Assembly: GCA_020846535.1 (NCBI GenBank)
Contig: JADLDR010000141.1
Location: 18,938 to 82,937, forward strand
Direction of reading: 5' to 3'
DNA length: 64,000 bases
Origin: Armatimonadota bacterium
GTDB taxonomy: Bacteria; Armatimonadota; JADLDR01
The notes under the pieces are model-generated. The model was not told where the DNA came from and did no database searches. It saw nothing but the letters and a program-made list of their open reading frames with translations. Positions within the stretch are counted from its first letter, which is position 1. Every line of letters starts with the position of its first letter. The translations under genes and the position numbers were made by a program. Positions 35,240 to 43,979 of this stretch are shown here, piece by piece.

Positions 35240-36460
35240 ATGAGCCTGCAAGAACAAGCCGGGCAGGAAAACGTGTTAAAAGCCGAGGAATCGGCCCTGG
35301 TCGAACTGAGCCGGAAGATTGTCGAGGCGGCCATCGCGGAAGGGGCCTCCGACATCCACATCGACCCCGGCCTCGAAAAAACGAGGGTCCGCTTCCGCAA
35401 CGACGGCGTGATGAGCGATATCCTCTCTCTGCCGAAAAACGTTCACGCCCCTCTGGTGACGCGCTTCAAGATGATGGCCGAACTCGACACCTCCAGCCAG
35501 ACCGGCATCCAGTTCGGGAGGCTGCCAGCCCGCGAGGAGGGCAGAGATTACGAACTGAAGGTCACCACCCTACCCACCCTGGACGGCGAGAAAGTGACCT
35601 TCCGCATCCTGACCTCAGGCGGGCTGGCCCGAATCGATCAGATGGGCTACCGGGACGCCGACAGGGCGCGGATCGAGAAATGTATGGGAAGCCCGTGCGG
35701 GCTGATCGTCTACAGCGGCCCGACCGGAAGCGGGAAGACGACCGGCATGTACGCCGCCCTCCTGGAACTGATCAAACCAAGCTACGCCGTTATGACCGTG
35801 GAGGATCCGGTGGAATTTCGCTTTCCCGGGGCGGCGCAGGTGAGCGTCAACCGGAAGGCCGGGATTCTCTTCCCGGACGCCCTGAACGGCGTCTGGCGCT
35901 CCGACCCCGATATCGTGCTGGTGGGCGACCTGCCGGACCGGGAAACCGCCGAACAGTGCCTCAAGCTGGCGATCACCGGCCATCTGGTCATCACACAGAT
36001 CCAGAGCGGGGATGCGGCCTTCGCCGTTCACCGCCTTCTGGACATCGGCCTCGACCCGTTCACCCTCTCATCGGCCCTGCTGATGGTCTCTTCCCAGCGC
36101 CTGGTCAGGCGCATCTGCCCGAAATGCAAGGAAGAGGCCGCCTACAGCGCGGAGAGGCTGTCCCACTGGCGCGCCCTGGCCGAAGCGGGCGGCCTGTCCT
36201 GGCCCGAATCCCCTCGCTTTTTCAAGGGAAAGGGATGCGACCGCTGTCGTGGAACCGGATACTTCCGCCGGATGGGCGTCTACGAGATTATGGCGATGGA
36301 TCAGGAACTCGCCAGCCTGGTCAGCAATCGAACCAGCGACAAAGAGCTTCAGGAAGCCGCCGTCCGCAAGGGCATGACCACCATGCTGGCCGATGGCATC
36401 ATCAAAGCCCTGGACGGCCAGACAACGGTTGAGGAGGTTACGCGGGTGCTGGGGATTTAG
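35240..36460 (+). CDS. PilB/GspE-like secretion ATPase with altered catalytic motifs
   Basis: 406 residues: shorter than PilB (about 560) because the N-terminal domain is missing. Walker A GPTGSGKT (160-167) and the zinc-finger cysteines (ICPKCKEE ... CDRCRGTGYF) are intact. The Walker B region reads DPDIVLVGDLPDRETAE, where family members have GE(I/M)RD, and the His box reads TQIQSGDA in place of TLHTNDA. Thus Glu to Asp, Arg to Pro and His to Gln at conserved positions. It may be a weak or non-motor ATPase. No other pilus or type II secretion gene is nearby. Confidence 0.85.
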   Translation: MSLQEQAGQENVLKAEESALVELSRKIVEAAIAEGASDIHIDPGLEKTRVRFRNDGVMSDILSLPKNVHAPLVTRFKMMAELDTSSQTGIQFGRLPAREEGRDYELKVTTLPTLDGEKVTFRILTSGGLARIDQMGYRDADRARIEKCMGSPCGLIVYSGPTGSGKTTGMYAALLELIKPSYAVMTVEDPVEFRFPGAAQVSVNRKAGILFPDALNGVWRSDPDIVLVGDLPDRETAEQCLKLAITGHLVITQIQSGDAAFAVHRLLDIGLDPFTLSSALLMVSSQRLVRRICPKCKEEAAYSAERLSHWRALAEAGGLSWPESPRFFKGKGCDRCRGTGYFRRMGVYEIMAMDQELASLVSNRTSDKELQEAAVRKGMTTMLADGIIKALDGQTTVEEVTRVLGI

Positions 36461-36731
36461 GAGAAAAGGGAAGACCACCCTGATGGAACGATGAAGCCGA
36501 AACATCAATGATGTGAGGTCCGGTCGTCATTCATAAAAAGCCGTGTGGAGCAACCCCCTCACGCGGCAACCGCCTGTATCAGCAGGGCAGGCACACTTCT
36601 CGCCCCGTTACGCGACATTCCTCTCTGCAAAAAATATTTCCGGTATCGAAAGGAGAAAACGGGCAAGCTGCGAAAGCGATAGGGCATCGAATCGGGCCGG
36701 CTCCTCGCGGACGGGCCGTTGCAGGTGATAA
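36461..36731. other. Intergenic stretch with a GU-containing hairpin
   Basis: No gene is recognised in these 271 bases. GCCGTGTG (about 36540) can pair with CACGCGGC (about 36568) into an 8-bp stem with one G-U pair, but no U-run follows. Confidence 0.4.
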
Positions 36732-37337
36732 ATGTCGTTAAACACCCCTCTATTCCCATTATCCGGCTGCCCCTGGCTGTATCCTGACACAGCGGCTCGT
36801 GCCCTGGCTGCGGCTATGGTCGCTCCGCCTCCGGCGACGGCCTCCCCCATCCTCCCCGACCTCCTCGCCCCCGGCCTGCGCGTGGTCTTCTGCGGCATGG
36901 CCGCCGGGAGCCGGTCCGCTCTGCTGGGCCGATACTACGCCGGGCCGGGCAACAAGTTCTGGGCGGTCATTCAGAGGATCGGCCTGACCCCGTATCCGCT
37001 TCGGCCCGATCAGTTTCCCTTGCTCCCTTCTTGGGGCATCGGCCTGACCGATCTGGTCAAAACCGCCTCCGGGCCTGACCGGGCGATCCGGCCTGCGGAT
37101 CCGGATCGCGCGCTTCTTCAGGCGAAGATAACCCGGCACGCCCCCTTTATGCTGGCCTTCAATGGCAAGAGAGCGGCCAAAGAGTTCCTGAGGCGGCCCG
37201 TAGATTACGGGATCCAGGAGGAGCGGATCGGGGAGACGCGGCTATGGGCGCTGCCGTCCACATCGGGGGCCGCGAGCGGCTTCTGGGATGAAACGCATTG
37301 GCGGGACCTGGCGGCGTTTCTGGGAGTATCGCCATGA
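36732..37337 (+). CDS. mug: MUG-family G:T/U mismatch-specific DNA glycosylase
   Basis: 201 residues. Core: LPDLLAPGLRVVFCGMAAGSRSALLGRYYAGPGNKFWAVIQRIGL, then SWGIGLTDLVKTASGPD and the late ALPSTSGAASGFWDETHW. This is the MUG/TDG uracil-glycosylase superfamily: the usual GxNPS loop is GMAAGS and the late loop is LPSTSG. It removes U or T mispaired with G. The first 40 residues are Pro/Ala-rich and not conserved; translation could begin later, but no better start was seen. Confidence 0.85.
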   Translation: MSLNTPLFPLSGCPWLYPDTAARALAAAMVAPPPATASPILPDLLAPGLRVVFCGMAAGSRSALLGRYYAGPGNKFWAVIQRIGLTPYPLRPDQFPLLPSWGIGLTDLVKTASGPDRAIRPADPDRALLQAKITRHAPFMLAFNGKRAAKEFLRRPVDYGIQEERIGETRLWALPSTSGAASGFWDETHWRDLAAFLGVSP

Positions 37338-37560
37338 ACAAACCCACCCAGGATCGGCTCCATCAATCCGTGCGCCTGGTCAAAATCATCTGGCTCCTGG
37401 AATCCTGGCCCGGGACTGCGAGGTCACGGCCAAGACCATTTCCCTGGACATGCGGCTCCTGGAGGAACTGGAGGTCGCCTGCCGGCATGACGCCCAGAAG
37501 CACTCCTATGTGCCGGAGAGCCCGCCCCTCTTTCCCGCGCTCTCTTACCGACCGCATGGG
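37334..37560 (+). pseudogene. Decayed HTH transcriptional regulator fragment
   Basis: An ATG at 37334 overlaps the mug stop. One frame reads MNKPTQDRLHQSVRLVKIIWLLES; a second, from about 37405, reads LARDCEVTAKTISLDMRLLEELEVACRHDAQKHSYV. Together they look like the winged-helix N-terminus of a WYL/DeoR-type regulator with a short deletion plus frameshift at 37400-37410. No WYL domain follows. The lost segment is flanked by TGGCCCGG-like sequence, so deletion between short repeats is possible. Confidence 0.55.
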
Positions 37561-37870
37561 GCGAGAGAGCGACTTCATTCGCCGCCAGCGCAGGCTCCGG
37601 AGGCAGTGGCACGGGGCTCGGCCCGGCACCGGTCTTGGGGGCCTGGCCCAGAGTCGGAGTCACCGGGGCGAGAGGGCCCACCGGGGGGCGGGCTTGAGGG
37701 GTGTGATCCGCCTGCCGGACGCCTGGGTGGGCTGTGGCGGGCGCACGGGCTGCGGCACGCAGCCCTGTTCGCTCTCCTCCAAAGAGGCTGACTGTGATAC
37801 ACATGAGGCAATCCGATGGGTCCCCCTGCTGCTTGCACTTGAATTTCAGCGCAAGCGAAATCTCTGTTTT
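37561..37870. other. Non-coding stretch downstream of the regulator remnant
   Basis: Open frames exist on both strands, but none gives a recognisable protein, a convincing ribosome site or normal composition. It may be the decayed remainder of the regulator gene. Confidence 0.4.
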
Positions 37871-37871
37871 C

Positions 37872-37900
37872 TTGACATCCTCTCCCATTTATGCTAGACT
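37872..37900 (+). promoter_or_regulatory. Promoter of the aldolase-PfkB-GH2 operon
   Basis: TTGACA (37872-37877), a 17-base spacer, then TAGACT (37895-37900), about 30 bases before the GAGGAGG ribosome site of the aldolase. Confidence 0.7.
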
Positions 37901-37932
37901 TAAGGCACTTCACGCAACCCGAGGAGGCATGA

Positions 37933-38559
37933 TTGAGCGATCCCCGTTCCGAATTGATCGAGATTTGCCGCCTGGTCTATGGCCGGAGGCTGACCGACAG
38001 CGCCGGTGGCAATATGAGCGTCCGCAGCGACGGCCTGGTCTACATGACCCCACGCTACAGCGGCAGCAAGCGGCGCTGGCAGTTGAAGCCGGAGGAATTT
38101 ATCGTAACCACCGAGGCCGGGGAGGTGCAGGAAGGGGAAGGGGAGCTGTCGCGGGAATCCAAAATGCACCTGGCTATCTACCGCGCTTTTCCGGAGGCCG
38201 GCGCGGTCGTCCACGCCCACCCCTTCCATGTGATGGTCTTTGCCAGCGCGGAGCGCCCCATCCCCCCCACCAGCGAACAGACCGATAAGTTCGGGGAGAT
38301 CGAATTGACGGATCAGGTGAAAGCCCACTCCCAGGCCCTGGCCGATGCAGTGGTCGTCGCCCTGGACAGGAAAAGGGAGAATCTCGCCAAAAACGCCATC
38401 GCCTGCCTGATTCCCAGGCATGGCATCGTGTGCGTCGGACGCGACCTTTCCGACGCCTATGACTGCCTGGAGCGGATCGAGGGGAGCGCCCATATCCTCA
38501 TCGCCCGCGCGGCCCTGGAATGCCTTGATTATCACCGTCACCCCGAACACCGGGATTGA
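37933..38559 (+). CDS. Class II aldolase/adducin-family protein
   Basis: 208 residues from a TTG at 37933 behind GAGGAGG. Motifs: N-terminal LTDSAGGNMSVRS; Glu/zinc segment ESKMHLAIYRAFPEAGAVVHAHPFHVMVFA with the H-A-H zinc ligands; late RHGIVCVGRDLSDAYDCLERIEGSAHI. This is the family of L-fuculose-, L-rhamnulose- and L-ribulose-phosphate enzymes. The PfkB-type kinase next in the operon could phosphorylate its substrate or product. The exact sugar is unknown. Confidence 0.85.
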   Translation: MSDPRSELIEICRLVYGRRLTDSAGGNMSVRSDGLVYMTPRYSGSKRRWQLKPEEFIVTTEAGEVQEGEGELSRESKMHLAIYRAFPEAGAVVHAHPFHVMVFASAERPIPPTSEQTDKFGEIELTDQVKAHSQALADAVVVALDRKRENLAKNAIACLIPRHGIVCVGRDLSDAYDCLERIEGSAHILIARAALECLDYHRHPEHRD

Positions 38560-39475
38560 CCGCGTCCTCTTCGTGAGCGGCTTCGAGTGGGGCCGGCGCG
38601 TTCCCGTGGAGCGCGCCGCGGTGGCGATGGGCGGAAAGGCCACCGATGTCTCGATGATCCTGCGCTCTCTGGGCGTCCCTACCCTGGCCCTGGGCTTCGC
38701 CGCCGGAGACGCGGCCCGACTCATGGACAAGATGCTCCGCCAGGCCGGAGCCAAAACCGACTGGACGTACGTTTCCGGCGAAACGCGCGTCAACCATGTT
38801 CTGGTGGACACCGCCTCCCACCGCCAGAGTACGCTGGTCACCGACTCGCTCTACCTGGACGACCCCGAGGCCGCCGTCGGCGATCTGAAGGCCAAGCTCC
38901 TGGCCGCCGCTCCGGGGAATGTCGCGGTCCTGGCTGGAAGTCTCCCGAAAGGCTGCCCTCCCGGCCTCTACGCCGACCTCGTGGCCTCCGCCAACCGGGC
39001 CGGTGCCATCACCCTTCTCGACTGCATCGCCGCTCCTCTGCGCTGCGGCCTCTCCGCCCGTCCCTTTCTCATCAAACCCAACCTCCACGAATTTCAGGAG
39101 CTGGTCGGAAAGCCCGTCTCCTCAGAAGCCGATATCCTCCGCGAAGCTTCCGCCCTCCTGCGCGGCGGTCCCCGGCATGTCGTCGTCTCCCTCGGAGACA
39201 TGGGAGCGCTGGCTGTTTCGGAATCGGAATCTTGCCGGGTGCGGCCCCTTTCCGTGGAGGTGGTGAACGCCGCAGGCGCAGGCGATGGTATGGTCGCCGG
39301 GCTGGCGATGGCCTTCTCCGAGGGCCGTCCTTTGGCGGAAGGCTTGCGGCTGGCGACCGCCATCGCCACCGCCGTTCTGATTACCCCCGGCACCGCCGAA
39401 TGCTACCGCGAGGATGTGGAACGCTTTCTGCCGCAGGTGGTGGTGGAGAGGATAAAAAAAGAATGCGTACAATAA
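38525..39475 (+). CDS. PfkB-family (1-phosphofructokinase-like) sugar kinase
   Basis: 316 residues from a TTG at 38525 that overlaps the aldolase by 35 bases; upstream codons in this frame are out-of-frame aldolase sequence. N-terminal LIITVTPNTGIDRVLFV, then GGKATDVSMILRSLGVPTLALGFA, the mid motif GSLPKGCPPGLYADLV, LIKPNLHEFQELVG, and the C-terminal signature VVNAAGAGDGMVAGLAMA with catalytic Asp. It resembles FruK/LacC-type kinases acting on sugar phosphates. The ribosome site is weak, which suggests translational coupling. Confidence 0.88.
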   Translation: MIITVTPNTGIDRVLFVSGFEWGRRVPVERAAVAMGGKATDVSMILRSLGVPTLALGFAAGDAARLMDKMLRQAGAKTDWTYVSGETRVNHVLVDTASHRQSTLVTDSLYLDDPEAAVGDLKAKLLAAAPGNVAVLAGSLPKGCPPGLYADLVASANRAGAITLLDCIAAPLRCGLSARPFLIKPNLHEFQELVGKPVSSEADILREASALLRGGPRHVVVSLGDMGALAVSESESCRVRPLSVEVVNAAGAGDGMVAGLAMAFSEGRPLAEGLRLATAIATAVLITPGTAECYREDVERFLPQVVVERIKKECVQ

Positions 39476-39546
39476 AAAACCTGAAACTTATACAACTCTT
39501 TATACTCATTTATGTCGCCTATACGCCCGCGAAAGGAGAATCTGCC

Positions 39547-42500
39547 ATGCCTTATGCCATTGACGCCCTGCCGGAAGGCTACCGCCTGCAAGTGATGGAT
39601 GACTGCGGCGCTCCGGAGCGCCAGCCGCACGTGCGGGCCAGAGGCTTCCACACCTACAGCGAAACGGACTGCAATGCCGATATCAAGGCAAGAAGCGTCG
39701 CCTGGCATGAAAAGCGCATCGAAGCCGTCTACGAGAACCTGAATCCGAATCTTACCTATGTGCTGGCCGTCACATACGCCAGCGAAACCTTCAACCGTCG
39801 CATCCAGAGCCTGGCCGCCGGGCCGGTGACGCTCCACGGCCCCCGCCCTCTGCCTGTGGGCGGCTCGGAGCGGCTTCTCTTCCGGCTGCCCGCTCAGGCC
39901 GTTCGGGAGGGCAGGCTGACCCTTCGTTTCGACCTGGAAGGGCCGGTGAATGTGGTGGTGTCCGCCATCGAGCTGTGGGCGGAAGCCCCTTCTCCGAACA
40001 TTCTCTATCTGACCGATATCTCCGGCCTTTTCACCGACCTGACCGGAAGGGCGCTGGACATTTCCTTTGAAGGCGTGTCCAGCGTTCCGGTTGCCCTCCG
40101 GCGCGAGGGCGCGGCGGAAGAGATCGCCGCAACCCTCACGGCCCCGGACGGCTCCTTTCGCTTCGAGCGAAAGCTTTTCGAGGCGCTTTCGAAAGGCGGC
40201 CTGGAGCTTGCCGCCCGATACGAAGGGCAGGATATCGTCAGGCGAGTGCCGGCATCCCAGCTTTATTTCGAGCCGGTGCGATACCGGCCCGCCCCGGCCC
40301 GCATCGGCGGGATGAAAGAGGCCACCCTGCCTCTGAACGGCGTCTGGAAGATCGATCCCGCGCCGGAAGAAAACGCCCGCCTCCGGCCTCTTGCCGATCC
40401 CGGATGGAAAGACATCGCCGTTCCCGGCCAGTGGCTTCAGCAGGGGTTCGATGTGCCGATGGACCGCGCGGTGGCGATGGCGAAGGAGTTCGAGGTTCCA
40501 TCGGAATGGGCGGGCCACCGCATCATCCTGCGCTTCGACGGCATCCATGCCGGAACTCGCTACTGGCTGAACGGACGGCTGCTGGGCTACAGCGAAAACC
40601 TCTATACCCCGGTGGAATGGGATATTACCGAATCCGCCTTGCCGGGCCGGGCCAACCGGCTCGATCTGGAAATGAAAGTCGAAACCGTCTCCGAAAAACT
40701 CTCCTTCGCCTCCGGCTACGCCTTCCACAACCTGGGCGGCATCGACCGCTCGGTGCGCCTCTTCGCACTTCCTCCTGTGCATGTCCGCGATCTCCACCTG
40801 AACGCCGATCTCGACAACGCCTATCGAAACGGCCTTCTGGCGCTGAAGCTGACCTTGGAAAACTCCGGAAGCCAGCCGACCGACGGCCTTTCCCTGCGCC
40901 TCTCCCTTTACGGCCCGGACCGGAAGCGAGCGGCCCTCAGCGCCCCGGCGGTGGCCGTCGGCCCTCTGGCTCCAGGTCGCAAAACGGTGGAAGTGGCCTC
41001 GCAGATCGAAAATCCTCTGCAATGGAGCGCGGAGAAGCCACATCTCTACAAGCTGGTGATCGACGTGCTGGAGAACGGTCATCTTTCGGAGCGCATCGAG
41101 CGGCAGGTCGGCTTCCGGAAGATCGAGGTCAGGGGCAGCCAGCTTTTGCTCAACGGCAAAGCCATCAAGCTGGCCGGAGCCTGCCATCATGAGACTCACC
41201 CCCTGACCGGACGCGCCGACACCTCCCGATGGGCCGAAAAAGATATCGCCATGATGAAGGGCGCAAACCTTAATTATGTTCGCACCTCCCACTATCCGCC
41301 CAACCAGGAGCTTCTCGACTGCGCGGACCGGCTGGGGATGTACGTAGAGGTGGAAGCCCCTTTCTGCTGGGTGCCGGCCGAGGAGGATATGAGCTACCTC
41401 CAGGAAATCCTGGTCCCCACCTCAGCCATGATCGATTACCACCACAGTCACCCGAGTGTGATCATCTGGTCTCTGGCGAACGAATCGGCCTTCAACAAGG
41501 GCTTCGAGGTTTCCAACAGCCTGGTCAAATCGCTTGACCCCACGCGTCCCACCACTTTCAACAACCCCGATCCCCGGCGTGTCTGCGATATCGCTAATGC
41601 TCACTACCCGCCCATGCCCTATGATGAGGTCATGAAAGACGACCCTCGCCCCCTTCTTTTGGGAGAATATTTCTACCCCATCTGCCACGAGCAGACCGAT
41701 GCCGAGATCAACCCCGGCCTCCGCGAGCTCTGGGGGCACGGCCACAGCGACCCCTCCACCGAATGGGCAAGAAAGTGTGCCCTTAGCTTCGAGGGGTCGT
41801 TCATGCACCCGGGAGCCGCTCCCGGCGCGTGGAGCCATATCGTTCGTTCGGGCCGGGTGATCGGCGGCGCGATATGGGCCGCTCTGGACGAACCCTTCTA
41901 CCTGCCCGGTGGTAAGCAGGCCGGCTATGCCTGGGTTCACGGCTTCTGGGGCGTCCTCGATGCATGGCGCAGGCAGCAGACCAAACCTGAATGGTGGCTG
42001 AGCAAGCTGATCTACGCCCCTGTCTGGTTCCCTAAGCGGGCGGTTCCTTTCGCTTCAGGACAGAAGTCGGTCCAGGTTTCGGTCGAAAATCGATATAGCT
42101 TTACTGATTTGGAAGAGATGGATATCATCTGGAGAGTGCGGGGAACTCAGGGCAGAATCAAGATGAGCTTGCCCGCAGGAGCGAACGGGGAATTGACGGT
42201 ACCGGTTCCCGCGCAGGCCCGGCCCGGCGATATGATGACTTTGAGCGTAATCAACCGCCGGAAAGAACTCATCAACACCATCGGCCTGCACCTGGGTGAA
42301 GCGGTTCGCCCACCCCTGCCTGTTCTAGGCTCCGGCTCGCCCGGCCTCCGGGAAGACGGCTCCTCAACCTTTATCTCCGGCAACCGCTTTCGCCTGGCGA
42401 TGGGCATGGCAGCCGGGCAACTGGACGCCAGCGATCCCGCGCATTCCTCGCCCCTCCTGCGCCTTCCGGCCCTGCACCTGACGCACTTCGATTTCGGGGA

Positions 42501-43143
42501 CCTCATCCCCACCGCCCCGCCCTACGGCGAATTGCCCGATCCCGCCACCCGCGTTGTCGAGGATGTCCGCATCTCCCGTCAGGAAGGCGGACTGGAAATC
42601 CTGGTGAAGGATCGCTACACCCATTTTGCCGGAACGCTGCGCTGGCGGCTCGATAAAACCGGGAAGGGCAAGATCGCTTACGATTACCTCTACACCGGTG
42701 AAGATCTGAGCGTCCGTGAGATCGGGATCAAGCTGGCACTCCGAAGAGAATGTGACAGGCTCACGTGGAAGCGGTGGTCGGAATGGGATATCTTCCCCGC
42801 CGGACACATCAGCCGGACGGAAGGTTCGGCGCAGGCGCGGCGCGATCCGAAATGGGGCGACGGCCCGGAAATCCCTCCCTCCTGGCCCTGGCAGCTCGAT
42901 CAGACCGACCGGGGAACCGCCGATTTCCGCAGCGTGAAGTTCCACATCTACGAGGCGTCGCTGCTGGCCCCGAACCATACGGGAGTCCGGGTCTATGCCG
43001 ACGGCGATGCCCATGTCCGTACGGCTCTGGCAGGACAGGAAACCCACCTGCACATCCTCTCCGACTGCTGGCTCGGGCCGGTCGTCCTGAAAAACGGCAG
43101 CCGGATATCGGGAGAATTTACCGTGGAACTGAAAGGAGGCTAA
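39547..43143 (+). CDS. GH2-family beta-galactosidase-like enzyme
   Basis: 1198 residues from ATG 39547 with AAAGGAG 8 bases upstream. An alternative ATG at 39463 would add a hydrophobic 28-residue leader (LKLIQLFILIYVAYTP) that could be a signal peptide, so location is uncertain. About 230 residues of beta domains precede the GH2 jelly roll (LNGVWKIDPAPEE...FDGIHAGTRYWLNGRLLGYSENLYTPVEWDI). TIM barrel: acid/base WSLANESAFNKG, nucleophile LLLGEYFYP. The C-terminus resembles the beta-galactosidase small-chain domain (FISGNRFRLAMGMAAGQL). Operon with aldolase and kinase upstream and a cupin downstream. Confidence 0.88.
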   Translation: MPYAIDALPEGYRLQVMDDCGAPERQPHVRARGFHTYSETDCNADIKARSVAWHEKRIEAVYENLNPNLTYVLAVTYASETFNRRIQSLAAGPVTLHGPRPLPVGGSERLLFRLPAQAVREGRLTLRFDLEGPVNVVVSAIELWAEAPSPNILYLTDISGLFTDLTGRALDISFEGVSSVPVALRREGAAEEIAATLTAPDGSFRFERKLFEALSKGGLELAARYEGQDIVRRVPASQLYFEPVRYRPAPARIGGMKEATLPLNGVWKIDPAPEENARLRPLADPGWKDIAVPGQWLQQGFDVPMDRAVAMAKEFEVPSEWAGHRIILRFDGIHAGTRYWLNGRLLGYSENLYTPVEWDITESALPGRANRLDLEMKVETVSEKLSFASGYAFHNLGGIDRSVRLFALPPVHVRDLHLNADLDNAYRNGLLALKLTLENSGSQPTDGLSLRLSLYGPDRKRAALSAPAVAVGPLAPGRKTVEVASQIENPLQWSAEKPHLYKLVIDVLENGHLSERIERQVGFRKIEVRGSQLLLNGKAIKLAGACHHETHPLTGRADTSRWAEKDIAMMKGANLNYVRTSHYPPNQELLDCADRLGMYVEVEAPFCWVPAEEDMSYLQEILVPTSAMIDYHHSHPSVIIWSLANESAFNKGFEVSNSLVKSLDPTRPTTFNNPDPRRVCDIANAHYPPMPYDEVMKDDPRPLLLGEYFYPICHEQTDAEINPGLRELWGHGHSDPSTEWARKCALSFEGSFMHPGAAPGAWSHIVRSGRVIGGAIWAALDEPFYLPGGKQAGYAWVHGFWGVLDAWRRQQTKPEWWLSKLIYAPVWFPKRAVPFASGQKSVQVSVENRYSFTDLEEMDIIWRVRGTQGRIKMSLPAGANGELTVPVPAQARPGDMMTLSVINRRKELINTIGLHLGEAVRPPLPVLGSGSPGLREDGSSTFISGNRFRLAMGMAAGQLDASDPAHSSPLLRLPALHLTHFDFGDLIPTAPPYGELPDPATRVVEDVRISRQEGGLEILVKDRYTHFAGTLRWRLDKTGKGKIAYDYLYTGEDLSVREIGIKLALRRECDRLTWKRWSEWDIFPAGHISRTEGSAQARRDPKWGDGPEIPPSWPWQLDQTDRGTADFRSVKFHIYEASLLAPNHTGVRVYADGDAHVRTALAGQETHLHILSDCWLGPVVLKNGSRISGEFTVELKGG

Positions 43144-43145
43144 TC

Positions 43146-43589
43146 ATGCGGCGCTTGCTGCCCATCGCAGCCGCGCTGTGCCTGGGCCTTGCGGCAGCCG
43201 TTCTCATCGCCCGGGAAGCGCAGCCCGATATCTCCGTTCACCAGCTGGCCAATATCGTCAAAGCCAACCCCATCGATCCGGCCACCGGCAGGAATATCGC
43301 CACCGTCGGATCGGGAGTACACACCACTGTCACCGTCTGGCAGGTCTCCACCGATCTGGCTCTGCACTATCACAGAGAGCATGACGAGGTGGTCTACTGC
43401 CAGAGCGGGGAAGGCATCGCCCGCCTCGGCAATGAAACCAGGCGTATGAAGGCCGGAGAGTTTATCATCATCCCGCCGGGCGTTGTACACGGGGTCAAAG
43501 CGGTCGGCAAAAAGCCCATGCGCGGCCTCTCCATCTTCGGCCCTCTCTTCGATGGAAAAGATCGGGTTCCGGTGGCCGAGGGGAAATGA
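43146..43589 (+). CDS. Exported single-domain cupin
   Basis: 147 residues, starting 2 bases after the GH2 stop with GAAAGGAGG inside that stop region. Signal peptide (LLPIAAALCLGLAAAVLIAREA), then one cupin_2 domain: metal-ligand motif HYHREHDEVVYCQSGEGIARLG and second motif IIPPGVVHGVKAVG. It may bind or isomerise a sugar outside the cytoplasm; small cupins without partner domains are hard to assign. It ends the operon. Confidence 0.82.
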   Translation: MRRLLPIAAALCLGLAAAVLIAREAQPDISVHQLANIVKANPIDPATGRNIATVGSGVHTTVTVWQVSTDLALHYHREHDEVVYCQSGEGIARLGNETRRMKAGEFIIIPPGVVHGVKAVGKKPMRGLSIFGPLFDGKDRVPVAEGK

Positions 43590-43629
43590 CACCAGGGCTT
43601 TTGCTTGGGGGGCGAACATACTATTTGCT

Positions 43630-43923
43630 TAAAAAGCACCCCCAACCCTCCTTGCTAAGGGGGGCTTACAGAGGAAGCCAATAAAGGTCGCACCATCTGT
43701 CCTGCGGAGCCTGCCCGCATCGGTTCTTGGCCCCAGGGGTTTCACGCTCTGACTCCGAGCGGCCGGGGCAGAGGGGCAAGGCCCTCTGGATGAATGTGCG
43801 ATGTTTAGTTGATTTATCTATTAGATACCTACGGGGAGATGACTTACCATACCCGCTCCCGGTCGCCAGACTCCCTCCCTCTCCTGGACGGAGAGGGAGG
43901 GTTGGGGAGGGTGAGGTGCTTTT
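43630..43923. repeat. Possible MITE-like segment bounded by inverted repeats
   Basis: The left end reads AAAAAGCACC then CCCAACCCTCC; the right end, read inverted, is AAAGCACCTCACC then CCCAACCCTCC. Each is followed inward by a hairpin (right: CCCTCCCTCTCC/GGAGAGGGAGGG, 12 bp). The segment is about 290 bases and carries no gene. Target-site duplication was not found. Confidence 0.4.
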
Positions 43924-43933
43924 GAAACAGTCC

Positions 43934-43968
43934 TGGGGGAGGGCAACCCGCCGGGTCGCCCTCCCCCA
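43934..43968. terminator. Long hairpin at the 3' end of the MttB gene
   Basis: TGGGGGAGGGC pairs with GCCCTCCCCCA (11 bp), with ACCC/GGGT pairing inside the loop. It begins 12 bases past the MttB stop. No U-run follows on the minus strand, so it may be a 3'-end stabiliser, not a classical intrinsic terminator. Confidence 0.5.
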
Positions 43969-43979
43969 GCGAGAGCCTG

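Larger units (their letters stand above)
43590..43979. other. 390-base intergenic region packed with inverted repeats
   Basis: No gene is recognised. It holds AAAAAGCACC...CCCAACCCTCC (43630-43650), its inverted relative GGAGGGTTGGGG...GGTGCTTT (43897-43923), a perfect 12-bp stem-loop (43873-43901) and a long hairpin (43934-43968). It lies between the convergent cupin and MttB genes. Confidence 0.6.

Noticed and set aside
38587..39546. 320-codon extension of the GH2 beta-galactosidase into the kinase gene
   Set aside because: It is the +2 frame of the PfkB gene. A strong ribosome site supports ATG 39547 as the start.
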